A stretch of 64,000 bases of DNA from the NCBI RefSeq assembly GCF_009455685.1, contig NZ_QPES01000001.1:3224001-3288000 (forward strand), in the 5' to 3' direction. Positions 29,701 through 40,700 of the stretch are shown here, piece after piece. The translations under genes and the position numbers were made by a program. The DNA comes from Paraburkholderia hayleyella. Its GTDB lineage: Bacteria > Pseudomonadota > Gammaproteobacteria > Burkholderiales > Burkholderiaceae. How positions within the stretch are numbered: the first letter of the stretch is position 1; each line of letters starts with the position of its first letter. The notes under the pieces were generated by a model. That model was not told the DNA's origin. It ran no database searches and saw only the letters and a program-made list of their open reading frames with translations.

Positions 29701-30063
29701 AACGGTTTCCTCTGTTCGTTGTTCAGTGTTGAAATTTGATGCACGCGTACCGCCGCTCACGCGACGGCACGAACTGGCGGCCTACAGCCCTTGATAGGCA
29801 AGTCGCCGAATATATAGCACCTGCTAAAATCCGGCTAGATCGAACGGCGCCGGGCTGCCCGGGCTGCTATTCGCGGCTATTACTCCGTGGCAGCGACAGC
29901 CAGCCGGGCCCCAGGCGCAGCGAGTGCCCACCCCAGGGCCTCGCGGCCACGACAGCGCGGCACAACCCTTTTGTATTCCCCTGGCGGACACTACCATTGC
30001 GTGCCAAGCACCCGCTAGCGTTCCGTTTTTACCCGGATTTGCCTCACTGGACTCATCACACGC
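29701..30063 (+). promoter_or_regulatory. Divergent intergenic region upstream of argS
   Basis: This 363-base region holds no gene I can support. A possible promoter for argS is TTGATA (29791-29796), a 16-base spacer, and TATAGC (29813-29818), with another -10-like TAAAAT at 29825-29830. It would leave a leader of over 200 bases. Confidence 0.3.
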
Positions 30064-31854
30064 ATGTTGCCCGCACATAAACATTTCCTCGAAACCCTGT
30101 TCAGCGATACCGTGAAGCAGGTCGCCCAAACCATGCAGGGTGAAGCCAACGCGGAGTTCGTCGCGCCCACCATCACGCTTGAGCGGCCGAAAGTCGCCGC
30201 CCATGGCGACATCGCCTGCAATGTGGCGATGCAGCTCGCCAAACCGCTGCGTGCCAATCCGCGTCAGCTCGCGCAACACATCGTCGAGACCCTGCTCATG
30301 CAGCCGGGCGCGCGGCAACTGGTACTGGATGCGGAAGTCGCAGGCCCCGGCTTTATCAATCTCCGGCTCACGCCCACGGCCAAGCAGGCCGTCATCGCCG
30401 CCGTCTTCGCCGAACAGACGCGCTTTGGCCACGTCGCCCGGGAAGCGGGCCGCCGTGTGCTGGTCGAATTTGTCTCGGCCAACCCCACCGGCCCGCTGCA
30501 CGTCGGCCACGGGCGCCAGGCGGCGCTGGGCGATGCGCTCTCGAATGTGCTGGCCTCGCAAGGCTATGCGGTTCACCGTGAGTTTTACTACAACGATGCC
30601 GGGGTCCAGATCCAGACCCTCGCCCTCTCCACCCAGGCGCGCGCGCGCGGGCTCAAGCCCGGTGACGCGCTGTGGCCCGAAGCGGCCTACAACGGCGAAT
30701 ACATCGCGGATATCGCCCGCGATTACCTCAATGGCGCAACCGTCGCCGCCAGTGATGGCGAGCCCGTCAAGGGCGCAGGCGAGATCGGCAACCTGGAGGC
30801 AATCCGCCGCTTCGCCGTGGCCTACCTGCGCCACGAGCAGGACATGGATCTTCAGGCGTTCGGCGTTCAGTTCGACCAGTACTATCTCGAATCCTCGCTA
30901 TACAAGGAAGGCCGTGTCGAAAAAACAGTGGCCGCGCTCATTGCCGCAGGCAAAACCTACGAGCAGGACAACGCCCTGTGGCTGCGCACCACCGACGACG
31001 GTGACGACAAAGACCGCGTGATGCGCAAATCCGACGGCACGTACACCTATTTCGTGCCGGACGTCGCCTATCACGCGGTCAAATGGGAACGCGGCTTCAC
31101 CAAGGTAATCAACGTGCAGGGCTCGGATCACCACGGCACCATTGCGCGCGTGCGGGCTGGGCTGCAAGGGCTGGGCCTTGGCATCCCGCAAGGCTATCCG
31201 GATTACATCCTGCACAAGATGGTCACGGTGATGCGTAACGGCGAGGAAGTCAAAATCTCGAAACGCGCGGGCAGCTATGTGACCGTGCGCGACCTGATCG
31301 AATGGTCGGGCGGCGTCACCCCGGGCAGCGACACGGCCCAGGCGCCAGCCGATGAAGCCACGATCCGCCGTGGCCGCGACGCGGTGCGCTTCTTCCTGAT
31401 CTCGCGCAAGGCGGATACCGAATTCGTCTTCGACATCGACCTCGCGCTCAAGCAAAACGACGAAAACCCGGTGCATTACGTCCAGTACGCGCATGCGCGT
31501 ATCTGCTCGGTGCTCAATGAATGGAAAACGCGCTACCAGGGCGACGAAGCCCACCTCGCGCAAATCGACGTCACGCCGCTCACCAGCGAACGGGCGATGG
31601 CGCTGCTGCAAAAACTGGCCGAATTCCCGGACATGCTCGAACATGCCGCCACCGAACTCGCGCCGCACGCGGTAGCGTTCTATCTGCGCGAACTCGCTAG
31701 TGAATTTCACTCGTTTTACAATGACCGGGCCGAGCGCGTGCTGATCGACGAGGCAACAGGCCGCAACGCCCGCATCGCACTGCTCGCGGCAACCCGTCAG
31801 GTGCTGGCCAACGGCCTGGCGTTAATCGGTGTCTCAGCGCCCCTCAAGATGTAA
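30064..31854 (+). CDS. argS: Arginyl-tRNA synthetase
   Basis: A 596-residue class I tRNA synthetase that charges tRNA-Arg. The N-terminal Add-1 domain covers about residues 1-110. The HIGH motif is HVGH (146-149) in [12 protein letters not shown]. The KMSKS equivalent is in [14 protein letters not shown], and the C-terminal DALR anticodon domain ends with [13 protein letters not shown]. The gene is followed at 83 bases by a SPOR-domain gene and then dsbA on the same strand, a conserved Burkholderiaceae order. Confidence 0.97.
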   Translation: MLPAHKHFLETLFSDTVKQVAQTMQGEANAEFVAPTITLERPKVAAHGDIACNVAMQLAKPLRANPRQLAQHIVETLLMQPGARQLVLDAEVAGPGFINLRLTPTAKQAVIAAVFAEQTRFGHVAREAGRRVLVEFVSANPTGPLHVGHGRQAALGDALSNVLASQGYAVHREFYYNDAGVQIQTLALSTQARARGLKPGDALWPEAAYNGEYIADIARDYLNGATVAASDGEPVKGAGEIGNLEAIRRFAVAYLRHEQDMDLQAFGVQFDQYYLESSLYKEGRVEKTVAALIAAGKTYEQDNALWLRTTDDGDDKDRVMRKSDGTYTYFVPDVAYHAVKWERGFTKVINVQGSDHHGTIARVRAGLQGLGLGIPQGYPDYILHKMVTVMRNGEEVKISKRAGSYVTVRDLIEWSGGVTPGSDTAQAPADEATIRRGRDAVRFFLISRKADTEFVFDIDLALKQNDENPVHYVQYAHARICSVLNEWKTRYQGDEAHLAQIDVTPLTSERAMALLQKLAEFPDMLEHAATELAPHAVAFYLRELASEFHSFYNDRAERVLIDEATGRNARIALLAATRQVLANGLALIGVSAPLKM

Positions 31855-31891
31855 GCGCCCCGCCAAACCACCCCATGCGTGTGGCCGTCGT

Positions 31892-31897
31892 TATAAT
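31892..31897 (+). promoter_or_regulatory. -10 element upstream of the SPOR gene
   Basis: A perfect TATAAT lies 41 bases before the SPOR ATG. No clear -35 is seen at the usual distance, so this is suggestive only. Confidence 0.4.
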
Positions 31898-31937
31898 CGG
31901 CGGCCGTTCCAGGATTTTTTTGCAGGTGATTCATACG

Positions 31938-32696
31938 ATGGCACAACCACGCCGTGCAACGAAGCAATCGAAACAAACCGGAGGCACTTTTCTCGGTATC
32001 GTGCTGGGACTGATCGTCGGCCTCGCCGTCGCGGTTGTGGTGGCGCTCTATATCACGCGTGCGCCTACGCCGTTTGTCTCGAAAGTCGCTCCCCCCACCG
32101 ATACTGCCGCGCCCTCGCCGCAGTTCGACCCCAACCGCCCGCTGCAAGGCAAGATGCCCGGCCAGCCCGTCGCGCCACAAGGAGCCCAGCCCACGCCGCC
32201 CAACACGGCGCCTGGCGCCACCAGCAACCAGACGCAAAGCACGGGCCTGCTCGATGAACCGCAAATCGTCGAAGTTCCGCCCACCAGCGCGAACGGGGTA
32301 GCGGTCGCACCCAAACCCGCTGCTGAAAAAGACTCCGCCGCACCCGTACCGGTGAAAAAACCACCCACCCCCGCTACCAGCGCGAGTTCAGCCATCAACG
32401 GCAACGCGCCGCCTCCAGGCACGGCGAAGCCCAGCCCGCAGAGCGCGTCCGATGCCAATACCGGCTATTTCCTTCAGGTCGGGGCCTATAAAACCTCGGC
32501 CGATGCCGAGCAACAGCGCGCCCGACTGGCCTTCCAGGGCTTCGAATCGAAAGTCACGTTGCGCGACTCAGGAGGCGTCACGTATTACCGTGTGCGCATC
32601 GGGCCCTTCTCAAAATTCGATGAGATGAACGCCGCCCGCCAGCGCTTGTCTGGCGCGGGGGTCGATACTGCGGTTATCCGCTTTACCAAACAGTGA
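31938..32696 (+). CDS. SPOR domain cell-division protein (FtsN-like)
   Basis: A 252-residue bitopic membrane protein. The short basic cytoplasmic start MAQPRRATKQSK is followed by one transmembrane helix (about residues 18-40), a long Pro/Ala-rich periplasmic linker and a C-terminal SPOR domain (about 175-250, GYFLQVGAYKTSADAEQQRARL and YYRVRIGPFSKFDEM). SPOR domains bind denuded peptidoglycan at the division septum. The start at 31938 is preferred over 31875, which would add residues before the basic start. Confidence 0.9.
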   Translation: MAQPRRATKQSKQTGGTFLGIVLGLIVGLAVAVVVALYITRAPTPFVSKVAPPTDTAAPSPQFDPNRPLQGKMPGQPVAPQGAQPTPPNTAPGATSNQTQSTGLLDEPQIVEVPPTSANGVAVAPKPAAEKDSAAPVPVKKPPTPATSASSAINGNAPPPGTAKPSPQSASDANTGYFLQVGAYKTSADAEQQRARLAFQGFESKVTLRDSGGVTYYRVRIGPFSKFDEMNAARQRLSGAGVDTAVIRFTKQ

Positions 32697-32869
32697 TTCT
32701 GACGCGCCGCCTCTGAACCTTACTTTGGCGGCGCGGGTCTCAATCACAGCAACGGCCTGCTCATGCTCACTGTTTCAACGCCACCGCAAACCAGTCACAC
32801 ATCTCATTTTTAGCGCCGTTCAATTCGCTTAATTCACTTAATTCGCTTCATTCAACAGGTCATCCAGAA

Positions 32870-33508
32870 ATGAAAAAACTGTTCAGCATCATGCTGCTTT
32901 CGCTTGGGTTCATCACGGCAGCAGCGCAGGCCGCACCAGCGGCCCCCGTCGCAGGCAAGGACTACACCGTCCTCGCAGCCCCTCAACCCATCGAAGCCCC
33001 CGCAGGCAAGATCGAAGTCATCGAATTTTTCTGGTACGGCTGCCCTCATTGCAGCGAATTCGATCCCTTTCTCGAAACCTGGATCAAACGCCAAGGCCCG
33101 GACGTGAGCTTCAAGCGCGTTCCCGTCGCGTTTCGAGACGACTTTATTCCGCACTCGAAGCTCTATCACGCGCTTGACGCCATGGGCCTCCTGCAACAGC
33201 TCACACCCAAAATATTCAATGAGATCCATGTCAACAAGAACTATCTGATGACACCGGAAGAACAGGCCAAATTCCTCGCCAAGAACGGCGTTGACACTAA
33301 AAAATTCATGGAGGCCTACAACTCATTCTCGACACAAAGCGCGGTGCAGCGCGATAAAAAGATGATGGCCGCCTACAAGATCGAGGGCGTGCCCACCCTG
33401 ATCGTGCAAGGCAAGTACGTCACCGGCCCAAGCGCGACCAATAGCCTGCCAGGCACGATCCAGGTGCTGGATTATCTGGTCACACAAGTCCGCGCCAAAA
33501 AGATGTAA
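32870..33508 (+). CDS. dsbA: Thiol:disulfide interchange protein DsbA
   Basis: A 212-residue periplasmic oxidoreductase. The signal peptide covers residues 1-22 (ending AQA-A). The thioredoxin-fold active site is CPHC (C58-C61) in FFWYGCPHCSEF, with the cis-proline in EGVPTLIV near the C-terminus. It introduces disulfides into exported proteins. The length and CPHC centre match DsbA and not DsbC. It follows the SPOR gene by 173 bases. Confidence 0.95.
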   Translation: MKKLFSIMLLSLGFITAAAQAAPAAPVAGKDYTVLAAPQPIEAPAGKIEVIEFFWYGCPHCSEFDPFLETWIKRQGPDVSFKRVPVAFRDDFIPHSKLYHALDAMGLLQQLTPKIFNEIHVNKNYLMTPEEQAKFLAKNGVDTKKFMEAYNSFSTQSAVQRDKKMMAAYKIEGVPTLIVQGKYVTGPSATNSLPGTIQVLDYLVTQVRAKKM

Positions 33509-33538
33509 ATCCCCTGACATCACCGCCAAGGCACCGGA

Positions 33539-34318
33539 ATGAACGCGCCTCTGAAGGTTTTCATTACCGGTGCTTCAAGCGGTATTGGTCTCGCGCTCGC
33601 CACCGAATATCTACGGCGCGGCGCGATTCTCGGCCTGGTCGCCCGTCGCGGCGACGTACTGCGCCAGTTCCAGCAATCCCATCCCCAGCATTCCATTGCG
33701 GTTTATAGCGTCGATGTGCGTGACGCCGACGCGCTGGCTAGCGCCGCCGCGCAGTTCATCGCCCAATACGGTTGCCCCGATATCGTGCTCGCCAACGCGG
33801 GCATCAGCCGTGGCGCACTGACCGGCCACGGCGATCTCGCCGCTTTCCGCGAGGTCATGGACGTCAACTATTACGGCATGGTGGCCACGTTCGAGCCGTT
33901 CGTGAAAACCATGAGCACCGCACGGCGCGGCACTCTGGTGGGCGTCGCCAGTGTCGCCGGCGTGCGTGGCCTGCCCGGCTCCGGGGCTTATAGCGCGTCC
34001 AAATCCGCCGCCCTGAAATATCTCGAAGCGTTGCGCGTCGAGATGCGTCCCCAGGGGGTCTGCGTCGTCACCATCGCGCCCGGCTATATCCGCACGCCGA
34101 TGACCGAACACAATCCCTATCCCATGCCCTTTCTGATGGACGCGGAGCGCTTCGCCGTGAAAGTCGCCGATGCCATTGCCCGCAAGGTTTCGTTCGCGGT
34201 CTATCCGTGGCCGATGCGCATCGCCGCGATGCTGCTGCACGCCATGCCGCGCTGGCTGTACGACCGCCTGTTCGAAAAAGCGCCGCGCAAACCGCGTGCG
34301 CCCGACGCGCTGCCATGA
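33539..34318 (+). CDS. Short-chain dehydrogenase/reductase
   Basis: A 259-residue SDR oxidoreductase. The cofactor loop TGASSGIG is at about residues 10-17, the NAG motif is in LANAGISRG and the catalytic pair is YSASK at about 150-154. The C-terminus beyond residue 215 is basic and partly hydrophobic, which could mean membrane association. It begins 30 bases after dsbA and so is probably in the same transcription unit. The substrate is unknown. Confidence 0.88.
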   Translation: MNAPLKVFITGASSGIGLALATEYLRRGAILGLVARRGDVLRQFQQSHPQHSIAVYSVDVRDADALASAAAQFIAQYGCPDIVLANAGISRGALTGHGDLAAFREVMDVNYYGMVATFEPFVKTMSTARRGTLVGVASVAGVRGLPGSGAYSASKSAALKYLEALRVEMRPQGVCVVTIAPGYIRTPMTEHNPYPMPFLMDAERFAVKVADAIARKVSFAVYPWPMRIAAMLLHAMPRWLYDRLFEKAPRKPRAPDALP

Positions 34319-34624
34319 GCCCAGCATCGGGCCCAGCTCGATTCTGTTGAGCCCGGGTACTCAGGCGCATGAAGTACGTGCATTAATACCCCGCGACATC
34401 GGGTCCATACGCCATATCGGTATACAAATTAAGTCGTTGTCGCCCGGCGTGTCATTCGCTAAGCTTTCTGCCCGATGCTCGATACCGCCTGACAGCTTTT
34501 GTATCTGTCACGCTGCCCGGCCCGATATCCGAACCGCCCCCAACACCCAGAACATCCAGGAACGCCCAGCCGCCTTGCCCCAAACCAGCGCTGCGCTCCA
34601 CTCACACTCGACATGGGAGATCTC
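34319..34624. other. Intergenic region upstream of the peptide-binding protein gene
   Basis: About 306 bases without a gene that I can support. GGTATACAAATTAAG at about 34420 contains a TATACA that may be a -10 element. GGGAG just before 34625 is the ribosome-binding site for the next gene. Confidence 0.35.
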
Positions 34625-36208
34625 ATGCGCTTCACACTGCTTGCCGCCCTGCTTGTCACGGTCCCGGCGCTCGCACTCGCCAGGCCGCTCACCGTCTGCA
34701 CCGAATCCAGCCCTGATGGCTTCGACGTCGTCCAGTTCAACTCGCTCGTTACGACCAATGCTTCTGCGGATGTCCTCTTCAATTCACTCGTGGCTTACGA
34801 CGAAGCCGCCAAAAAAATCATCCCGGCACTCGCCGACAAATGGGAAGTCAGCGCGGATGGCCTCACTTACACCTTCCATCTACGGCCCAATGTGGCCTTC
34901 CAGACGACCCGTTACTTCAAGCCGAGCCGTGCGCTCAATGCCGATGACGTCGTGTTTTCCTTCGGGCGCATGCTCGACGAACGCAACCCGTGGCACAAGA
35001 TAACGGGCGCGAGCGGCTTTCCTCATGCGCAGTCGATGGGCTTGCCCAAACTCATCAAGGCCGTGACGAAGGTCGATAACCAGACGGTCAAGTTCGAACT
35101 CAGCGAGCCTAACGCCACGTTCGTTTCGATTTTGACGATGGGCTTTGCATCGATCTATTCCGCCGAATACGCAAACCAGTTGCTCAAGGCGGGCAAGCCT
35201 GCCGAACTGAACGCCCAGCCCGTTGGCACCGGTCCTTTCATGCTGAAAAGCTATACCCGGGATGCGGTGATTCGCTATGACGTCAACCCCAGCTACTGGG
35301 GCAACAAACCCAAGGTCGACGGCCTGATTTACGTCATCACGCCAGACGCCACGGTACGGGCGCAAAAAGTCAAAGCCGGTGAATGCCAGATCGCGCTTTC
35401 GCCCAAACCACAAGACCTCGCTCGCGCCAGAGGCGACAAGGCGCTGAAGATCGTGCAAACGCCTGCGTTCATGACAGCGTTTGTCGCACTCAACACGCAA
35501 AAAAAACCCCTCGATGACGTCAGGGTCCGCACCGCGCTAAACATGGCATTCGATCGCACGACTTATCTGAAAGCCGTCTTCGATAACACCGCCACCGCCG
35601 CCACCAACCCATGGCCGCCCAACACGTGGAGTGACGACAAGTCGATCAAGCCCTGGCCTTACGACCCCGCGAGAGCCAAACAGCTTCTCGCGCAAGCGGG
35701 TTATCCCAAGGGCTTCCAGACGACGATCTGGGTACGGCCGAACGGCAGCGTACTCAATCCCAACCCGAAAGCCGGTGCCGAATTGCTGCAAGCCGATTTC
35801 GCCAAAATAGGCGTCAAGGCCCAAGTGAAGGTGATCGAATGGGGCGAGTTAATCAAACAGGCCAAACAGGGCCAGCACGATACGCTCTTCATGGGATGGG
35901 CCGGCGACAACGGTGATCCGGATAACTATCTGTCGCCGCTCTTCAGTTGCAATGCGGTGAAATCAGGTATTAATTTTTCGCGCTATTGCAACGCGCAGCT
36001 CGACCGGCTCATCACGGCCGGCCGTGCGACGCCCGACCAGACCGCGCGGACCCAGGCCTACGAAGCAGCACAGCAGATCATCCATAACGAAGCGCTCTGG
36101 ATTCCGCTGGGCTATCCCACTGCCGCCGCCATCACGCGCGCCGATGTCAGCGGCTATCACGTCAGCCCGTTCGGACGCCAGGATTTCACCGCGGTCGTGG
36201 TGCGCTAG
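34625..36208 (+). CDS. Periplasmic peptide-binding protein of an ABC transporter (DppA-like)
   Basis: A 527-residue extracellular solute-binding protein, family 5. The signal peptide covers residues 1-19 (ALALA-RP). The mature protein begins RPLTVCTESSPDGFD, very like dipeptide-binding protein DppA, and contains FHLRPNVAFQTTRYFKPSRALNADDV and the GWAGDNGDPDNYL loop that lines the pocket. It should capture dipeptides for import, or heme or delta-aminolevulinate as some DppA proteins do. No permease or ATPase genes are adjacent, so it is an orphan binding protein here. Confidence 0.92.
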   Translation: MRFTLLAALLVTVPALALARPLTVCTESSPDGFDVVQFNSLVTTNASADVLFNSLVAYDEAAKKIIPALADKWEVSADGLTYTFHLRPNVAFQTTRYFKPSRALNADDVVFSFGRMLDERNPWHKITGASGFPHAQSMGLPKLIKAVTKVDNQTVKFELSEPNATFVSILTMGFASIYSAEYANQLLKAGKPAELNAQPVGTGPFMLKSYTRDAVIRYDVNPSYWGNKPKVDGLIYVITPDATVRAQKVKAGECQIALSPKPQDLARARGDKALKIVQTPAFMTAFVALNTQKKPLDDVRVRTALNMAFDRTTYLKAVFDNTATAATNPWPPNTWSDDKSIKPWPYDPARAKQLLAQAGYPKGFQTTIWVRPNGSVLNPNPKAGAELLQADFAKIGVKAQVKVIEWGELIKQAKQGQHDTLFMGWAGDNGDPDNYLSPLFSCNAVKSGINFSRYCNAQLDRLITAGRATPDQTARTQAYEAAQQIIHNEALWIPLGYPTAAAITRADVSGYHVSPFGRQDFTAVVVR

Positions 36209-36245
36209 TTTCGATGAAGTGCCCCTTAATTGATGCCGCCGGGAA

Positions 36246-37313
36246 CTACGCGGAAAAACGCAGCACCCCGTCGGCATCGTGTGAGCGGGTCAGTTCGCCC
36301 GCGAGCCACAGCACATGCAAATGCGCGAGCGCTTCGCCCAGCGCGAATGTCATCTGATGCAAATCGAGTGCGCGGTGAAACATCAACGGCACGATATCGG
36401 CTGCGCTCTGCGGCTTCGCTGCGCAGGCCTCGCGGACTTCGGCGAGACGCGCGGCATGATGCTCGCGCAACTGCTGGATACGCGTCAGCAAACCGCGAAA
36501 CGGCTTGCCATGCGAAGGCAGCACCAACGTATCGGCGGCCATCGTTTCATAACGGCCTAGCGCTTCCAGATAGAGCCCCAGCGGATTGCCTTCCGGTTCG
36601 ATATCGAACACCGAGACATTGGTCGAAATGCGTGGCAAGACCATATCGCCCGAGATCAATACCCCGGCCTCGGCGCAATGCAGCGCACAGTGTTCCGGCG
36701 AATGACCAAAGCCGGTGACAACCTGCCAGCGGCGCCCGCCGATCATGAGCGTGTCACCATCGCGTATGCGCCGGTACTGGCTGGGCAATGCGGGAACCAG
36801 ATCCGCGTAATAACCGTGCCGCTGCCGCAAGGCCTCGAGCGAGGCCTCATCCGTCACACCATGACGGGCAAAGTGACGGGCGGCGCTCGCGCCGCCCGCG
36901 CCTGAATCGCCCGCCGCCATCACGCGGCCCATCATGTATTCGCCCAGCGACATCCAGAGCCGCACCGTCCAGCGTTGACGTTCGCCGCCTTCGCACAGCC
37001 AGTGCGCGAGCCCAAGATGATCGGGATGGCAATGCGTGACGATCACCCGCAACACCGGCAATCCTTCCAGCCGCGTATCGAACACCTGCTCCCAGTGCGC
37101 CTTGAGGATATCGGAGGCGATACCGCAATCAATGAGGGTCCAGCCCTGCTGCCCTTCCACTTCATCGCGCAGCAGCCACAGATTGATGTGGTCCAGCGCG
37201 AACGGCAACGGCATGCGCAGCCAGAACACGCCTGGCGCGACCTCGCAGGTCTCTCCCGCGAGCGGCAACCGCTCGGCGAACGGGTAATCCAGCTGATGCT
37301 CAAGTGCATTCAT
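36246..37313 (-). CDS. Metallo-beta-lactamase fold hydrolase
   Basis: A 355-residue MBL-fold protein. The zinc motif HCHPDH sits in VTHCHPDHLGLAHWL at about residues 91-96, with further ligands in GHSPEHC, SGDMVLP and SHGKPF. A C-terminal helical extension of about 90 residues (RIQQLREHHAARL, winged-helix like) matches the LACTB2-like/BRAC-type subgroup. The substrate is unknown; thioester or phosphodiester hydrolysis are both known in the fold. It is divergent from the MerR gene. Confidence 0.9.
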   Translation of the reverse strand: MNALEHQLDYPFAERLPLAGETCEVAPGVFWLRMPLPFALDHINLWLLRDEVEGQQGWTLIDCGIASDILKAHWEQVFDTRLEGLPVLRVIVTHCHPDHLGLAHWLCEGGERQRWTVRLWMSLGEYMMGRVMAAGDSGAGGASAARHFARHGVTDEASLEALRQRHGYYADLVPALPSQYRRIRDGDTLMIGGRRWQVVTGFGHSPEHCALHCAEAGVLISGDMVLPRISTNVSVFDIEPEGNPLGLYLEALGRYETMAADTLVLPSHGKPFRGLLTRIQQLREHHAARLAEVREACAAKPQSAADIVPLMFHRALDLHQMTFALGEALAHLHVLWLAGELTRSHDADGVLRFSA

Positions 37314-37445
37314 GGTGGGGGAGCTCCTTCCGCGGCCACACGGCGGCGATGCGGCCTGGCCTGGGTTGCGCTTTAATCAGGTTGACGATAACGTAAACGC
37401 CGATTTTATCGCCCCCTTGCCGCACTGCCTGTCCGGAATATCCCG

Positions 37446-37880
37446 ATGAATTCGCAATACACAATCACCGAGCTGGCGCGTGAATTCGACGTGACGCCCC
37501 GCGCCATTCGCTTCTATGAAGACCAGGGCCTGCTCACCCCCAGCCGCGAAGGCACGGGCGGGCTGCGCCGGGTGTACTCGGGGCGCGACCGCACCCGGCT
37601 AAGGCTGACGTTGCGCGGTAAACGTCTGGGCTTCACGTTGTCCGAGGTCCGGGAGCTACTCGACCTCTACGATTCGCCAACTGACACCGTGCCGCAGCTT
37701 CAGGCTTTTCTCGCCACGCTCACGCGGCACCGCGATGTGCTGGAGCGCCAGCTCGAAGATCTGACCGCCACGCTCAAAGACCTCACGCAATACGAAGCCG
37801 ATGCCCGGCGGCTACTCGAAAGAAACGCTGACGTCAACGACATCAACGACGTCAACGCCCGGATAAACCAGCCGGGGTAA
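37446..37880 (+). CDS. MerR-family transcriptional regulator (LiuR-like)
   Basis: A 144-residue regulator. The winged helix-turn-helix is in YTITELAREFDVTPRAIRFY (about residues 5-24). The second half, with LGFTLSEVRELLDLYD and a coiled coil (RHRDVLERQLEDLTATLKDL), resembles LiuR-type MerR proteins, which control leucine and branched-chain amino acid catabolism. Acyl-CoA dehydrogenase and thiolase genes lie 3-6 kb downstream and are possible targets, though AceK and carbonic anhydrase genes come between. Confidence 0.87.
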   Translation: MNSQYTITELAREFDVTPRAIRFYEDQGLLTPSREGTGGLRRVYSGRDRTRLRLTLRGKRLGFTLSEVRELLDLYDSPTDTVPQLQAFLATLTRHRDVLERQLEDLTATLKDLTQYEADARRLLERNADVNDINDVNARINQPG

Positions 37881-37978
37881 AACCATGGGGAACAACGGCG
37901 GGTAATGGCATGCCGCAACGATACCCGGGCGCTAAAATCACCTGAGCTTTCACGACACTGGATGAATGCGTAGCCGAT

Positions 37979-39811
37979 ATGAATCACTTTCCCAAACTGC
38001 TGTCATCGCAGATCGGCTTCGACATCGCGCAGACGATGCTCGAAGGCTTTGACCGGCATTACCAGATCTTCCGCGCGGCGGCACAGCGCGCCAGGGAACT
38101 GTTTGAAGCCGCCGATTGGCATGGCCTGCAAAAACTCGCGCGGGAACGCATCACGTCTTACGACGAACGCGTACAGGAATGCGTCGAGCATCTCGAGGAC
38201 GAATATGACGCAGAAAACATCGACGACGACATCTGGCAGCAAATCAAACTGCATTACATCGGTCTCTTGACCACGCACCACCAACCCGAATGCGCGGAAA
38301 CCTTTTTCAATTCGGTTTGCTGCAAAATCCTGCATCGCTCGTACTTCAATAACGATTTCATTTTCGTGCGGCCTGCGATCTCGACCGAATACATCGAGAA
38401 CGACCAGCCCGCCGCCAAACCCACCTATCGCGCGTACTACCCGACGCGCGATGGCCTCGCGCAAACGCTGGAGCGCATCGTCACCAACTTCCAGCTCAAG
38501 CCGCGCTTCGACAACCTGGCACGCGATGTCGGCTGCACCATGCAAGCGATCCACGAAGCGTTTGGTGCGTTCGAGCCGGCGGCCAACTTTCAGATTCACG
38601 TGTTGTCGTCGCTCTTTTATCGCAACAAGTCGGCGTATATCGTCGGGCGCATCATCAATGGCGATAGCGTGCTGCCCTTCGCCATGCCATTGCGCCACAT
38701 CACGCCCGGTGTGCTGGCACTCGATACGGTGCTACTCAAACGCGAGCAATTGCTGATTATTTTCAGTTTCTCGCACTCGTATTTTCTGGTCGATATGGAA
38801 GTGCCTTCGGCCTACGTCGAATTTCTTGGCACGATCATGCCAGGCAAACCTCGCGCCGAAATTTATACCTCGGTAGGCCTGCAAAAGCAGGGTAAAAACC
38901 TGTTCTACCGGGACTTGCTGCACCACCTGTCGCACTCAAGCGATCCGTTTATCATCGCGCCAGGCATCAAAGGGCTCGTGATGCTGGTGTTCACGCTGCC
39001 GTCGTTTCCATATGTCTTCAAGCTGATCAAGGATCGCTTTCCGCCGCCCAAGGAAACCACGCGGGCGCAGATCCAGGAGAAGTACCAGCTCGTCAAACGC
39101 CATGACCGCCTCGGACGTATGGCCGATACGCTTGAATATTCGAGCGTCGCGTTACCCCTCGCGCGGCTCGACGACGCGCTGCTGCGCGAACTGAAAAAAG
39201 AAGCGCCCTCGATGATCGAATACGAAGGCGACAGCCTGGTGATTCGCCATCTATATATCGAGCGCCGCATGGTGCCGCTCAACCTGTTTTTGCAAAACGG
39301 CAGCGATGCGGATGTGGAGCATGGCATCCGCGAGTACGGCAACGCAGTAAAAGAACTGATCCAGGCCAACATCTTCCCTGGCGACATGCTGTACAAGAAT
39401 TTCGGCGTCACACGCCATGGCCGCGTGGTGTTTTACGACTACGACGAGATCGAATATTTAACCGACTGCAACGTGCGTGCCGTGCCGCAAGCGCGTTACG
39501 AGGAAGACGAAATGTCGGACGAGCCCTGGTATAGCGTGGGGCCGCACGATATCTTTCCGCAAACTTATGGCACGTTCCTGCTGGGGGACCCGCGGGTACG
39601 CGAAGCCTTCATGAAGCACCACCCCGATTTCTTCGAGCCCGCGCTGTGGCAACGGCACAAAGATCATCTTTTGCAAGGCGAACTGCCAGATTTTTTCCCT
39701 TACGAACCCAGCATCCGTTTTTGTCTTCGTTATCCGGAGTGTTTCGGCTCAGCCGCGAACGTGGCCACGGCAACCAGTACGATGTCCGGCAAGGCTAAAA
39801 ATACGTCCTGA
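37979..39811 (+). CDS. aceK: Isocitrate dehydrogenase kinase/phosphatase
   Basis: A 610-residue AceK that phosphorylates and dephosphorylates isocitrate dehydrogenase, diverting carbon to the glyoxylate shunt. The kinase-like half holds the ATP-binding region [17 protein letters not shown] (family motif APGxxGxVM) and the catalytic region [19 protein letters not shown]. The N-terminal regulatory half has the aromatic-rich [21 protein letters not shown]. The length is close to that of E. coli AceK, 578 residues, and the start [20 protein letters not shown] is conserved. Confidence 0.96.
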   Translation: MNHFPKLLSSQIGFDIAQTMLEGFDRHYQIFRAAAQRARELFEAADWHGLQKLARERITSYDERVQECVEHLEDEYDAENIDDDIWQQIKLHYIGLLTTHHQPECAETFFNSVCCKILHRSYFNNDFIFVRPAISTEYIENDQPAAKPTYRAYYPTRDGLAQTLERIVTNFQLKPRFDNLARDVGCTMQAIHEAFGAFEPAANFQIHVLSSLFYRNKSAYIVGRIINGDSVLPFAMPLRHITPGVLALDTVLLKREQLLIIFSFSHSYFLVDMEVPSAYVEFLGTIMPGKPRAEIYTSVGLQKQGKNLFYRDLLHHLSHSSDPFIIAPGIKGLVMLVFTLPSFPYVFKLIKDRFPPPKETTRAQIQEKYQLVKRHDRLGRMADTLEYSSVALPLARLDDALLRELKKEAPSMIEYEGDSLVIRHLYIERRMVPLNLFLQNGSDADVEHGIREYGNAVKELIQANIFPGDMLYKNFGVTRHGRVVFYDYDEIEYLTDCNVRAVPQARYEEDEMSDEPWYSVGPHDIFPQTYGTFLLGDPRVREAFMKHHPDFFEPALWQRHKDHLLQGELPDFFPYEPSIRFCLRYPECFGSAANVATATSTMSGKAKNTS

Positions 39812-39923
39812 ACCTGAATCCGTTATCCAAGCTGTTGCGTTTCGTCTGTTGTTACGCGTTACGCGCCTCCTGCACTGACTCGGACCGGTCTATCGGTCCA
39901 CCTGCCGAACCGTCCTCTCGCTC

Positions 39924-40700
39924 ATGAACTCAAATCCATCTTCTCTGCCCAACCCGCTTGCACACCTGTTCGATAACAACGATGCCTGGGTCACGCGCAA
40001 GCTGGCGCAAGATCCTGAATATTTCTCCCGGCTAGCGGATCAGCAGACACCCGAATATTTATGGATCGGCTGCTCCGATTCACGTGTCCCGGCCAACCAG
40101 ATCATCGGCTTGCCACCAGGAGAAGTCTTCGTCCACAGAAACATTGCCAACGTCGTCGTGCACAGTGACCTGAACTGCCTGTCTGTGATCCAGTTCGCGG
40201 TTGATCTGCTGAAGGTCAAACACATCATGGTCGTCGGCCATTACGGCTGCTCCGGTGTGGGCGCAGCCCTGCATGGACGGCGCGTCGGCCTCGCGGACAA
40301 CTGGCTGCATCACGTGCAGGATGTGTGCGCCAAGCATGCCGCGCTGCTCGAGGAATGGCCGCTGGGCGAAGCACGGCACCGGCGTCTGGTCGAACTCAAC
40401 ACGATTGAACAAGTCGTCAACGTCTGCCGCACCACCATCGTCAACGATGCCTGGGCGCGTGGCCAGGAACTGACGGTGCATGGCTGGGCATATGGCGTGC
40501 ATGATGGCCGTGTACGCAACCTGGGCATGACAATCAGGGAGATCAACACGCTCAATGCCACTTATGAGCATTGTGTGAACGCAGTCTCGGCAGGCCGGGC
40601 GCATGCCACCGATAACGATGTCGTCGCAGCCGATGCGGCGCAGTTAGGCGATGTGCCCGCCGTAGTAGCAGGTGTCATCAAGGAGCTTAAACATGAGTGA
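39924..40700 (+). CDS. can: Beta-class carbonic anhydrase
   Basis: A 258-residue zinc enzyme that interconverts CO2 and bicarbonate. Zinc ligands are C50, H106 and C109 (CSDSRVPA, HYGCSGV), with the Asp-Arg dyad D52/R54. It is of the Can (YadF) length class with an extra C-terminal tail of about 40 residues. The last eight bases overlap the start of the thiolase gene, so the pair is co-transcribed. Confidence 0.95.
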   Translation: MNSNPSSLPNPLAHLFDNNDAWVTRKLAQDPEYFSRLADQQTPEYLWIGCSDSRVPANQIIGLPPGEVFVHRNIANVVVHSDLNCLSVIQFAVDLLKVKHIMVVGHYGCSGVGAALHGRRVGLADNWLHHVQDVCAKHAALLEEWPLGEARHRRLVELNTIEQVVNVCRTTIVNDAWARGQELTVHGWAYGVHDGRVRNLGMTIREINTLNATYEHCVNAVSAGRAHATDNDVVAADAAQLGDVPAVVAGVIKELKHE